NCBI GenBank assembly: GCA_003279705.1
Contig: QCGZ01000006.1
Span: 1-54,256 of the forward strand
From: OCS116 cluster bacterium AG-390-I16
GTDB lineage: Bacteria; Pseudomonadota; Alphaproteobacteria; MED-G09
Direction: 5' to 3'
Length of the DNA: 54,256 nucleotides
Made by a program: the position numbers and the translations under genes. Shown one piece after another: positions 46,203 through 54,256 of the stretch (its first letter is position 1; each line of letters begins with the position of its first letter). The notes under the pieces are model-generated. The model ran no database searches and had not been told where the DNA came from. It worked only from the letters and a program-made list of their open reading frames with translations.

Positions 46203-47699
46203 TGAAAGAATTGACTTTATCGACTTAATAAGATCATTAATTGGAACATTTTGCTGAGAATCTTTTCCGCTTCTCCACTCTTTATTATCAGAAATTTTAT
46301 CAGAAACCTCTTTTCCAATATATAAATCTTTAATTGTTGCAGATTTGGAAGAAAACTCATCATCCCCAATAATAATAGCAAGCCTTGCATTTCGTTTATC
46401 GGCATACCTTAACTGAGCCTTCATTCCTCCGTCCCCAGAATAGCACTCTGAACTAATACCTTCATTTCTTAAATTAGATGCAATTTTATAATATTCAGAT
46501 CTTTTTTCTTTATCCATTACAAGAACAACAACTGATAAAGTCTCAGAATTTTCTTCTGACTGATTTAAGTATCTTAAAGCACTACTGAGTCTACTAACGC
46601 CAATAGAGATACCTGTTGAAGGAACCCGAACTCCTTTTAATCTTGCGATTAAGTCGTCATAACGGCCACCCCCGCCTATTGATCCAAATTTCTCTATACC
46701 TTGATCTGTCTCCATATCAAAAGTTAAGTCAGCCTCATAAACTGGTCCAGTATAATATCCCAATCCTCGTACAACCGATGGATCAATTATAATTCTATTT
46801 TCATCATATCCAGCAGCATCGATTATCTCTGAAATTTCATTCAATTCTTCTATAGCTTCGTTAAAAATTACATTTGTACCAAATTGACCTGATAGATTTT
46901 TAAGACATGCTTCTCTTGATAGTTTTTTTGATTCAATTCCACTTTCTAAAAATGATAATATTTGTTTAATATCTGATTTCTCCAAACCTGCACCCTTAGT
47001 ATAGTCTCCTGAATCATCTTTTCTTCCCTCACCCAGAAGTTGTTCAACACCCAATAAACCCAATCTATCAAGCTTATCTATTGATCGCATAATTGATAAG
47101 TTAACTTCAGAGCCTGATGAATTTCCTTCAATATTAAGACTATCAATAATCCCATCTAAAATTTTTCTATTGCTTAAGCGTATTACATAATTTCTTACTT
47201 CAATACCGGTATTTTGTATTGCATCAGAAAACATCATACACATCTCTGCATCTGATAAAGCATTATCACTTCCAATTGTATCAGCATCAATTTGATAAAA
47301 TTGCCTGTATCTTCCTGGGCCAGGTTTTTCATTTCTAAAAACCCATCCAGATTGATATCTTCTATATGGTTTAGGTAAACTATCAAAATTCTCAGCTACA
47401 TACCTAGCTAAACCAGAGGTTAAATCATACCTTAATGAAACCCATCTTTTATCATCATCTTCAAAGGAAAAAACACCTTCATTAGGTCGATCTTGATCAG
47501 GTAAAAAAGACCCTATTACATCTGAATATTCAATGATTCCAGTCTCGAGAGATTCAAACCCATAAAGTCCATAAACTTCTTGAATAGAATCTCTCAATTG
47601 AATTAGTTCGTTTAAACTATTCCCTGATAAATCTTCAAAACCTCTAGGTCTTTGTGGTTTAATTTTTTTCTTTTTTTCCAAACCAAAAATGCTCCTCAA
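46197..47699 (-). CDS. hisS: Histidyl-tRNA synthetase
   Basis: PRGFEDLSG, SLRYDLTSGLARYVAEN, RRYQSGWVFRNEKPGPGRYRQFYQID, GGGGRYDDLIARL, C-terminal anticodon-binding domain. Confidence 0.95.
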   Translation of the reverse strand: MRSIFGLEKKKKIKPQRPRGFEDLSGNSLNELIQLRDSIQEVYGLYGFESLETGIIEYSDVIGSFLPDQDRPNEGVFSFEDDDKRWVSLRYDLTSGLARYVAENFDSLPKPYRRYQSGWVFRNEKPGPGRYRQFYQIDADTIGSDNALSDAEMCMMFSDAIQNTGIEVRNYVIRLSNRKILDGIIDSLNIEGNSSGSEVNLSIMRSIDKLDRLGLLGVEQLLGEGRKDDSGDYTKGAGLEKSDIKQILSFLESGIESKKLSREACLKNLSGQFGTNVIFNEAIEELNEISEIIDAAGYDENRIIIDPSVVRGLGYYTGPVYEADLTFDMETDQGIEKFGSIGGGGRYDDLIARLKGVRVPSTGISIGVSRLSSALRYLNQSEENSETLSVVVLVMDKEKRSEYYKIASNLRNEGISSECYSGDGGMKAQLRYADKRNARLAIIIGDDEFSSKSATIKDLYIGKEVSDKISDNKEWRSGKDSQQNVPINDLIKSIKSILSK

Positions 47700-47794
47700 A
47701 AAAATCTTAGAATCAAATAAATATCATTATCCAAATAATTTTTCTATGATATACCTTCCATTAACATTTATCTAAAAAATTAAGGAAAAAATTT

Positions 47795-49408
47795 ATGGTA
47801 TTAAATTTAGAAACACCAGATGGTTTAGTAATCCTTGGTCCAGAGTATCCTGGAATTGAAAAAATACTCACCAAAGAATGCCTAGCGTTTGTTGCTGAAC
47901 TTGAAAGAGAGTTTAAAATAGAGAGATTAGGCGTTCTTCAAGAAAGACTGAGAAAACAATTTGATCTTGATAATGGAGCATTACCTGATTTCTTAGAAGA
48001 AACAAAATCTATAAGAGAGTCCGAATGGAAAGTTGCTTCAATACCTAACGATCTTCTTGATAGACAAGTCGAAATAACGGGTCCTGTTGATCGTAAAATG
48101 ATTATAAATGCACTCAACTCTGATGCTAAAACCTTTATGACTGATTTCGAAGATTCTATGTCACCAACATGGGAAAATATAATTCAAGGACAAATCAATT
48201 TAATGGATCTATGGAATGATGAAATAGACTTCAAGGATCCAAAATCTGGAAAAGAATATAAACTTAATCCAAATCCATCAGTCCTTATAGTTAGACCTAG
48301 GGGCTGGCATTTAGAAGAAGCGCATATAGAAATTGATGGAGAAAGAATATCTGGAGGTATCTTTGATTATGCAGTTTACCTCTTTCATAATCATAAGAAT
48401 ATTTTTGAAAAAAATACTGGGCCTTATTTTTATCTTCCTAAAATGGAGAGTTATTTAGAGGCAAGGCTTTGGAATAATGTTTTCAATAAAGCTCAAGAAA
48501 TGTTGAATATACCTATCGGTACTTGCAAAGCAACTGTATTGATTGAAACTCTTCCTGCAGCTTTTCAAATGGATGAAATCTTATATGAGTTAAGAGATCA
48601 TATTGTAGGTTTAAATTGTGGAAGATGGGATTATATTTTTAGCTACATTAAGAGATTAGGGAATAATCCAGATTATATTTTACCCGATAGATCTCAGGTT
48701 GTAATGGGTGATGCATTTTTGAACGCATATTCACTTTTATTAATAAAAACATGTCACAAAAGAGGTGCTTTTGCTATGGGAGGAATGGCAGCACAAATAC
48801 CTGTTAAAGATGATGATGAAAAAAATAATGCTGCTTTTAAAAAAGTAAAAATGGATAAAGAAAGGGAAGTTAAGAATGGGCATGACGGTACCTGGGTTGC
48901 TCACCCTGGTTTAGTTCCAACAGCGCTTGATGTATTTAGCACTTCTATGTCAGGAGAGAATCAACTTGATGTATCACTGGATAACATAAACATCACACAA
49001 GAGGATCTTTTAGAGGTTCATAAAGGTGAGAAAACCGAGGATGGTATGAGGGAGTGTATTAGAGTTGGTATTCAATATATTGCCGCATGGTTAGGTGGTA
49101 GAGGTGCAGTACCTCTTTATAATTTAATGGAAGACGCTGCCACTGCTGAAATTTCTCGTGCACAAATTTGGCAATGGCTAAAACATTCAACATCATTAAA
49201 TGATGGAAGAACTGTTACGATTGAATTGTTTCAATCGATTCTTGAAGATGAAATTAAGAGTCTAAAAGAAATTATAGGAGAAAATCTATGGAAAAACGGA
49301 AAATATGAAAAAGCTATTGAATTATTTGAGAAAATGTCTATATCTCCTGACTGTAAAGAATTCCTAACACTATCAGCTTATGAAGAAATAATTTCTTTAA
49401 ATAAATAA
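47795..49408 (+). CDS. aceB: Malate synthase A
   Basis: TFMTDFEDSMSPTWENIIQGQINL, RPRGWHLEEAH, CGRWDYIFSYIK. Confidence 0.97.
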   Translation: MVLNLETPDGLVILGPEYPGIEKILTKECLAFVAELEREFKIERLGVLQERLRKQFDLDNGALPDFLEETKSIRESEWKVASIPNDLLDRQVEITGPVDRKMIINALNSDAKTFMTDFEDSMSPTWENIIQGQINLMDLWNDEIDFKDPKSGKEYKLNPNPSVLIVRPRGWHLEEAHIEIDGERISGGIFDYAVYLFHNHKNIFEKNTGPYFYLPKMESYLEARLWNNVFNKAQEMLNIPIGTCKATVLIETLPAAFQMDEILYELRDHIVGLNCGRWDYIFSYIKRLGNNPDYILPDRSQVVMGDAFLNAYSLLLIKTCHKRGAFAMGGMAAQIPVKDDDEKNNAAFKKVKMDKEREVKNGHDGTWVAHPGLVPTALDVFSTSMSGENQLDVSLDNINITQEDLLEVHKGEKTEDGMRECIRVGIQYIAAWLGGRGAVPLYNLMEDAATAEISRAQIWQWLKHSTSLNDGRTVTIELFQSILEDEIKSLKEIIGENLWKNGKYEKAIELFEKMSISPDCKEFLTLSAYEEIISLNK

Positions 49409-49433
49409 GTTTTCAAAATAAAAGGGGAAAAAA

Positions 49434-50708
49434 ATGGCGAAAAGTTTTTATGATTTAGTTCCTTCTGCTCCTGAGGGTAGATTTGATGGTATTGAAAGAC
49501 CATATTCAGTTGAAGATGTTGAAAAACTAAGAGGATCATTTCCAATAGAATATACTCTTGCAACAAGAGGTTCTAATAAACTTTGGAAAATGCTTCATAG
49601 TGAAGATCAAGTATCTTCCTTAGGTGCACTATCAGGTAATCAAGCCATGCAAATGGTTAGAGCTGGTCTAAAAGCAATTTATTTATCTGGATGGCAAGTA
49701 GCTGCTGATAACAATACAGCTGGCGCAACATATCCTGATCAAAGTTTATATCCTGCAAATTCAGGTCCAGAGCTAGCAAAAAAAATAAATAAAACTCTTC
49801 AAAGGGCCGATCAAATTGAAGTGTCAGAAGGCGGGGCAAAAAGAGATTGGTTTGCACCTATCATAGCTGACGCAGAAGCTGGATTTGGTGGACCTTTAAA
49901 TTGCTTCGAAATTATGAAAGCCTATATAGATGCTGGTGCATCAGGTGTTCACTACGAGGATCAACTTGCTTCTGAAAAGAAATGTGGTCACATGGGTGGT
50001 AAAGTTTTAATACCTACAAAACAACATATAAGAAACTTAAATGCAGCAAGACTTGCTGCTGATGTTTGCGGTGTCCCAACAATAATAGTTGCAAGAACAG
50101 ATGCTGAGAGCGCAAAACTAATTACATCAGATGTTGATGATAGAGATCATGAGTTCATTGACAGAGATGATAGAACTCCAGAGGGTTTTTATAGACTTAA
50201 AGAAGGGTCAGGCTTTGATAATTGCGTAAAAAGAGCCATCGCTTATGCTCCACATGCTGATCTTATTTGGATGGAAACATCTGTACCTAGCCTTGAGTTA
50301 GCAGCCGAATTTGCAAAACAAGTTAAAGCTGCTCATCCAAATCAAATGCTGGCTTATAACTGTTCACCTAGTTTTAATTGGGAAGCTAATCTTGATAAAG
50401 ATACAATTGAAACTTTCCGTGAAGAAATTGGAAAATTAGGCTTTAAGTATCAATTTGTTACATTAGCTGGCTTCCATTCTCTAAATTATGGAATGTTTGA
50501 ATTAGCCTCTAACTTTAGAGATCGTGGTATGGGTGCTTACTCAGAACTTCAACAAGCTGAATTTGGTTCTGAAAAAGATGGCTATACAGCTACTCGCCAC
50601 CAAAGAGAGGTTGGTACAGGTTATTTTGATATGGTTTCTGAAGCTGCTGCAGGTGGTGAATCATCAACAACAGCATTAAGTGACTCTACAGAAGCAGATC
50701 AATTTTAA
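49434..50708 (+). CDS. aceA: Isocitrate lyase
   Basis: [28 protein letters not shown] (KKCGH active site), [10 protein letters not shown]. Confidence 0.98.
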   Translation: MAKSFYDLVPSAPEGRFDGIERPYSVEDVEKLRGSFPIEYTLATRGSNKLWKMLHSEDQVSSLGALSGNQAMQMVRAGLKAIYLSGWQVAADNNTAGATYPDQSLYPANSGPELAKKINKTLQRADQIEVSEGGAKRDWFAPIIADAEAGFGGPLNCFEIMKAYIDAGASGVHYEDQLASEKKCGHMGGKVLIPTKQHIRNLNAARLAADVCGVPTIIVARTDAESAKLITSDVDDRDHEFIDRDDRTPEGFYRLKEGSGFDNCVKRAIAYAPHADLIWMETSVPSLELAAEFAKQVKAAHPNQMLAYNCSPSFNWEANLDKDTIETFREEIGKLGFKYQFVTLAGFHSLNYGMFELASNFRDRGMGAYSELQQAEFGSEKDGYTATRHQREVGTGYFDMVSEAAAGGESSTTALSDSTEADQF

Positions 50709-50723
50709 TAAACCTTAAATTAG

Positions 50724-51203
50724 ATGCTTCCTACTGCAGATATATGCGATAAATATCCAAAAGATATTTTGGTTGCAAAACCAATATTTAAAGATTTTGG
50801 CGGTAGGACTGCCTTTTTTGGTAAGGCTGTAACTCTAAAAACTTTTGATGATAACACAAAATTAAGATCCATCCTTGAAACTGATGGAACTAATAAGGTG
50901 TTAGTTGTTGATGGAGAGGGTTCTATGAATTGTGCCCTTTTGGGAGGAAATTTAGCAAAGATAGCATCTGAAAATAATTGGTCTGGAATAATCATAAATG
51001 GATGTATAAGAGATCAGCTAGAAATCATAGTTGAAAATATTGGTGTTAAAGCATTAGCTGCACATCCAAAAAAATCTAAAAAAAATGATGGTGGTGAGTT
51101 TAAAGTAAAATTAGATTTCGCGGATATTTCAATTTCTGATAACAACTTTATTTATGCCGATGAAGATGGGATTGTAATTTCAAAAGATGAACTTAAATTT
51201 TAG
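50724..51203 (+). CDS. RraA-like protein (RNase E regulator / HMG aldolase family)
   Basis: TADICDKYP, VVDGEGSMNCALLGGNLA, GIIINGCIRD motifs. Confidence 0.9.
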   Translation: MLPTADICDKYPKDILVAKPIFKDFGGRTAFFGKAVTLKTFDDNTKLRSILETDGTNKVLVVDGEGSMNCALLGGNLAKIASENNWSGIIINGCIRDQLEIIVENIGVKALAAHPKKSKKNDGGEFKVKLDFADISISDNNFIYADEDGIVISKDELKF

Positions 51204-51211
51204 GAAACACA

Positions 51212-52507
51212 ATGACAAAAAAAATTAAATCTGTAGCTGTTCTTGGTGGTGGTACAATGGGTGCTGGTATAGCTGGTTTATGCGCAGAGAGAGATATTAA
51301 AGTACTTATTTTAGAAATGAATCAGGATGCAGTCGATGCTGCAAAAGATAGACTTTTAAATGGAATTCCCGCTCCGATTGATAATCCAGAAAAAATGGTA
51401 AATATTGAAACTGGTACTTTCGATAAAGATTTAGAAAAATTAAAAAACTATGATTGGATTTGCGAAGCAATTATTGAGAATGCTGAAGCAAAGAGAGGTC
51501 TTATTAAGCGAGTTGAAGAAGTAAGATCTGATCATACAATTCTTACCTCAAATACCTCAGGAATACTTTTAAAAGAAATTTCAGAGGGAATGCCAGATAG
51601 ATTAAAAAGAAATTTAGCAGTTACTCATTTTTTTAATCCCGTTAAAGCAATGAAGTTGCTAGAAATTATTCCTGGAAATGATACTGACCCAGAAACGATA
51701 GAGGCTCTTGATCATTTTTGTACTCAAACCTTGGATAAAGGAGTTGTTATAGCAAAAGATACAATTAGCTTCATTGCTAATAGGATAGGATGTTTCTTTA
51801 TGTTTATTGGTTTGCATAAAGGCAAAGAAGCATTGGATAAAGGCTTAAATCAAGAAAGAGTAGATGCAATACTATCAACCCCAATAGGCCTTCCATCAAC
51901 TGGTCTTTATAGTTTATATGATCTTATTGGTTTAGATGTGATGGAAATGATAGGAAAAAACTTTGCCACTAATCTTCCAGAAGGAGATATGGGAAAGCAG
52001 TATGGAGAATTTCCTAAAGCAGAAAAAGAAATGATTAAAAATGGTCAATTTGGAAGAAAAGCTGGTGGGGGTTTTTTTAGGATGACTAAAAATGAGGATG
52101 GATCCAGAAATAAGGAAACCTATGACCTCATAACAAAGTTATGGAGGCCACAATCAAAAGAAGAGTTGGCTATAAATGATATTAGTATATTATTCGATGA
52201 TAGCCCTGATGGTGTTCTTGCGTGGGATGTTTATGGAGCTACATTATGTTATGCAGCAGATCTTGTACCCATTATTGCTGATGATATTGTTAGTGTGGAT
52301 CGTGCAATGCAATGGGGCTTTAATTGGAGTAATGGCCCTTTCAAAGCAATGGATAATATAGGCCCGTATAAAATTATTGAAAAACTCGAAAAGGACGGTA
52401 CAGAACTTCCTCATATGTTAAAAGTTCTCAAAGAAAATAACGCTGAAAGTTTTTATAATAATAGGAATGAGCAATTATCTCCAGAAGGTAATTGGATTTC
52501 AATTTAA
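51212..52507 (+). CDS. 3-hydroxyacyl-CoA dehydrogenase, without a recognisable enoyl-CoA hydratase domain
   Basis: NAD-binding VLGGGTMGAGIAGLCAERD, SNTSGILLKEIS, THFFNPVKAMKLLEIIPG, GRKAGGGFF. Confidence 0.92.
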   Translation: MTKKIKSVAVLGGGTMGAGIAGLCAERDIKVLILEMNQDAVDAAKDRLLNGIPAPIDNPEKMVNIETGTFDKDLEKLKNYDWICEAIIENAEAKRGLIKRVEEVRSDHTILTSNTSGILLKEISEGMPDRLKRNLAVTHFFNPVKAMKLLEIIPGNDTDPETIEALDHFCTQTLDKGVVIAKDTISFIANRIGCFFMFIGLHKGKEALDKGLNQERVDAILSTPIGLPSTGLYSLYDLIGLDVMEMIGKNFATNLPEGDMGKQYGEFPKAEKEMIKNGQFGRKAGGGFFRMTKNEDGSRNKETYDLITKLWRPQSKEELAINDISILFDDSPDGVLAWDVYGATLCYAADLVPIIADDIVSVDRAMQWGFNWSNGPFKAMDNIGPYKIIEKLEKDGTELPHMLKVLKENNAESFYNNRNEQLSPEGNWISI

Positions 52508-52564
52508 TTTTTTATACTCTTCTCATGTAAAAAAATTTCCTTATATTAACAATAGGGAAAACAA

Positions 52565-54052
52565 ATGACACAATTATCATATAAATCTGCTGAAGAACTT
52601 TCTAAGATGATTTTAGAAAAGGAAATTAGTAGCCTTGAACTTTTAGAGTATTATATTTCAAGAGTTGAAAAGTTTAATCCAGATATAAATGCTATTATCG
52701 TTAAAGATTATGAAAATGCAAAAAACTCAGCACTAAACGCTGATGATGCACTAAGTAAAGGTATTGTTATGGGACCATTGCATGGTGTTCCAATGACAAT
52801 TAAAGATTCCTACGACCTTACTGGAACAGTTACATCAAGAGGGAATCCTGCCTTAAAAGATAATATCGCATCTAAAGATGCATTATCTATAGAAAGACTA
52901 AAAAATGCTGGAGCGGTTATTTTTGGTAAAACAAATATTCCATACAATCTTGCAGATTTCCAAAGTTATAATGATATTTATGGCACAACAAATAATCCAT
53001 GGGATTTAACAAGAAGCCCTGGTGGATCATCTGGAGGATCTGCAGCTGCTTTAGCGGCAGGGCTTACAGGTTTTGAAACAGGTTCTGATATTGGTGGGTC
53101 TATTAGAAACCCAGCACATTTTTGTGGAGTTTTTGGACATAAACCAACATGGGGTCTTTTACCTCCAAGAGGGCATGCAGCACCAAATGTTTTATCGCAA
53201 TCAGACTTAACAGTTATTGGGCCTTTAGGCAGAAGTGCTCAAGATCTTGAAACAGGTGTTTTAGTTATGGGTGGTCCTGATGAAATTGATGGAGCTGGAT
53301 TAAAAATGAATCTAGAAAAACCAAACAAAACATCATTAAAAGAATATAAAGTTGCTGCCTGGACTAATTTAGATTTTGCTCCAGTTAATCAAGAAACGCA
53401 AAATCGTGTAAATAATATTGCAGAAACTATCATCAAAAATAAAGGGATTGTGAATTTTGAAGCAAAACCTGACTTTGATTTTATAGAGTCTATGGATACC
53501 TATGCTTCACTTCTTCACCCTACAATGGCCTCTAGAAGCTCAGAAGAAGATTATCAAAAATTATTAGATAAACTCGAAAAAATAGAATCTTCTGACAATA
53601 ATAAATCAACAACATTAGACCCAACGCATGATAGTCAATCAGCGTATACCTTAAGAAAGCAATTATCGTCTTTACGTGATTACAATATGGCAAATGAGAA
53701 AAGAACACATTTAAGATGGGCTTGGCATGAATTTTTTAAAGAATATGATGCTGTTATTGCTCCAATAATGGCAACTGATGCTATAGAGCATGATCACAGT
53801 GCTTTTGGTGATAGAACTATTATGGTTGATAATGATGAGAGACCATATTTTGAGCAAATTTTTTGGGCGGGATTAGCTATAGCAAGCTATCTTCCTTCAA
53901 CTGTTATACCTACTGGTCTTAGTGAGAAAGGATTGCCTATTGGTATACAAATAATTGGTCCTCAATATGGTGATTTAAAAACAATAGGTCTTGCAAAACT
54001 ATTAGAACAAGAAGGCTATAAATTTCAATCTCCTGACTCTTATCCTGATTAA
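52565..54052 (+). CDS. Amidase (amidase signature family)
   Basis: GPLHGVPMTIKDSYD, GGSSGGSAAALAAGLTGFETGSDIGGSIRNPA. Confidence 0.95.
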   Translation: MTQLSYKSAEELSKMILEKEISSLELLEYYISRVEKFNPDINAIIVKDYENAKNSALNADDALSKGIVMGPLHGVPMTIKDSYDLTGTVTSRGNPALKDNIASKDALSIERLKNAGAVIFGKTNIPYNLADFQSYNDIYGTTNNPWDLTRSPGGSSGGSAAALAAGLTGFETGSDIGGSIRNPAHFCGVFGHKPTWGLLPPRGHAAPNVLSQSDLTVIGPLGRSAQDLETGVLVMGGPDEIDGAGLKMNLEKPNKTSLKEYKVAAWTNLDFAPVNQETQNRVNNIAETIIKNKGIVNFEAKPDFDFIESMDTYASLLHPTMASRSSEEDYQKLLDKLEKIESSDNNKSTTLDPTHDSQSAYTLRKQLSSLRDYNMANEKRTHLRWAWHEFFKEYDAVIAPIMATDAIEHDHSAFGDRTIMVDNDERPYFEQIFWAGLAIASYLPSTVIPTGLSEKGLPIGIQIIGPQYGDLKTIGLAKLLEQEGYKFQSPDSYPD

Positions 54053-54088
54053 AAATAATAATATAAATTACCACATGGGAAAATAAAA

Positions 54089-54256
54089 ATGTGCTTAATG
54101 TGTGATATAACTGGAAGGGATTACTATCACAATCACTCAGGCAACAAAAATACTCCTATAAAAACTAAAGATAATAATAATTCTGAAGAAAAAACATTAA
54201 ATTTTAATGATGGAAACAATATTATTGTCTTGGATAATAATAATACAACTTTCAGG
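54089..54256 (+). CDS. N-terminal fragment of an unidentified protein with MCxxC start (truncated by window end)
   Basis: ATG at 54089 open to window end: MCLMCDITGRDYYHNHSGNKNTPIKTKDNNNSEEKTLNFNDGNNIIVLDNNNTTFR. Confidence 0.5.
   Translation, partial: MCLMCDITGRDYYHNHSGNKNTPIKTKDNNNSEEKTLNFNDGNNIIVLDNNNTTFR

Overview
This is a 54 kb, AT-rich, densely packed chromosomal window from what looks like a streamlined, probably marine, alphaproteobacterium (taxonomy inferred only from gene content and order). It is almost entirely core genes: a partial mlaC-like end, ettA-type ABC-F, tRNA(CAU), rpoD-dnaG-gatB/yqeY, carAB-greA, lipid A/Kdo genes (lpxK, waaA, DUF374, msbA-type ABC), aminotransferase, uvrB, SDR, uvrC-pgsA-moaD-moaE, ilvE, an OmpR/EnvZ-type two-component pair, proC, ybjN-like, lgt, midA-like, prs, rplY, pth, ychF, cytochrome bc1 operon, CCA transferase, NUDIX, DUF1285, SDR, CaCA exchanger, groESL, hisS-hisZ-hisG, aceB, aceA, rraA-like, 3-hydroxyacyl-CoA dehydrogenase, amidase, and a truncated ORF at the right edge. 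I saw no CRISPR array, prophage or transposase. The strongest leads are: (1) a HisZ with an N-terminal Cro/YdaS-like helix-turn-helix, read as one ORF, directly preceded by two identical 17-bp perfect palindromes inside a 29-bp direct repeat, suggesting a self-regulating histidine gene set; (2) a cluster of DnaA-box-like 9-mers, including a perfect TTATCCACA, next to a very AT-rich segment upstream of uvrC, a candidate oriC or DnaA-regulated locus; (3) a 31-codon upstream ORF with a Shine-Dalgarno-like motif that overlaps the carA start; (4) an inverted repeat with CIRCE-like 9-nt spacing but non-CIRCE arms upstream of groES. All functional interpretations are from reading alone, without database searches.
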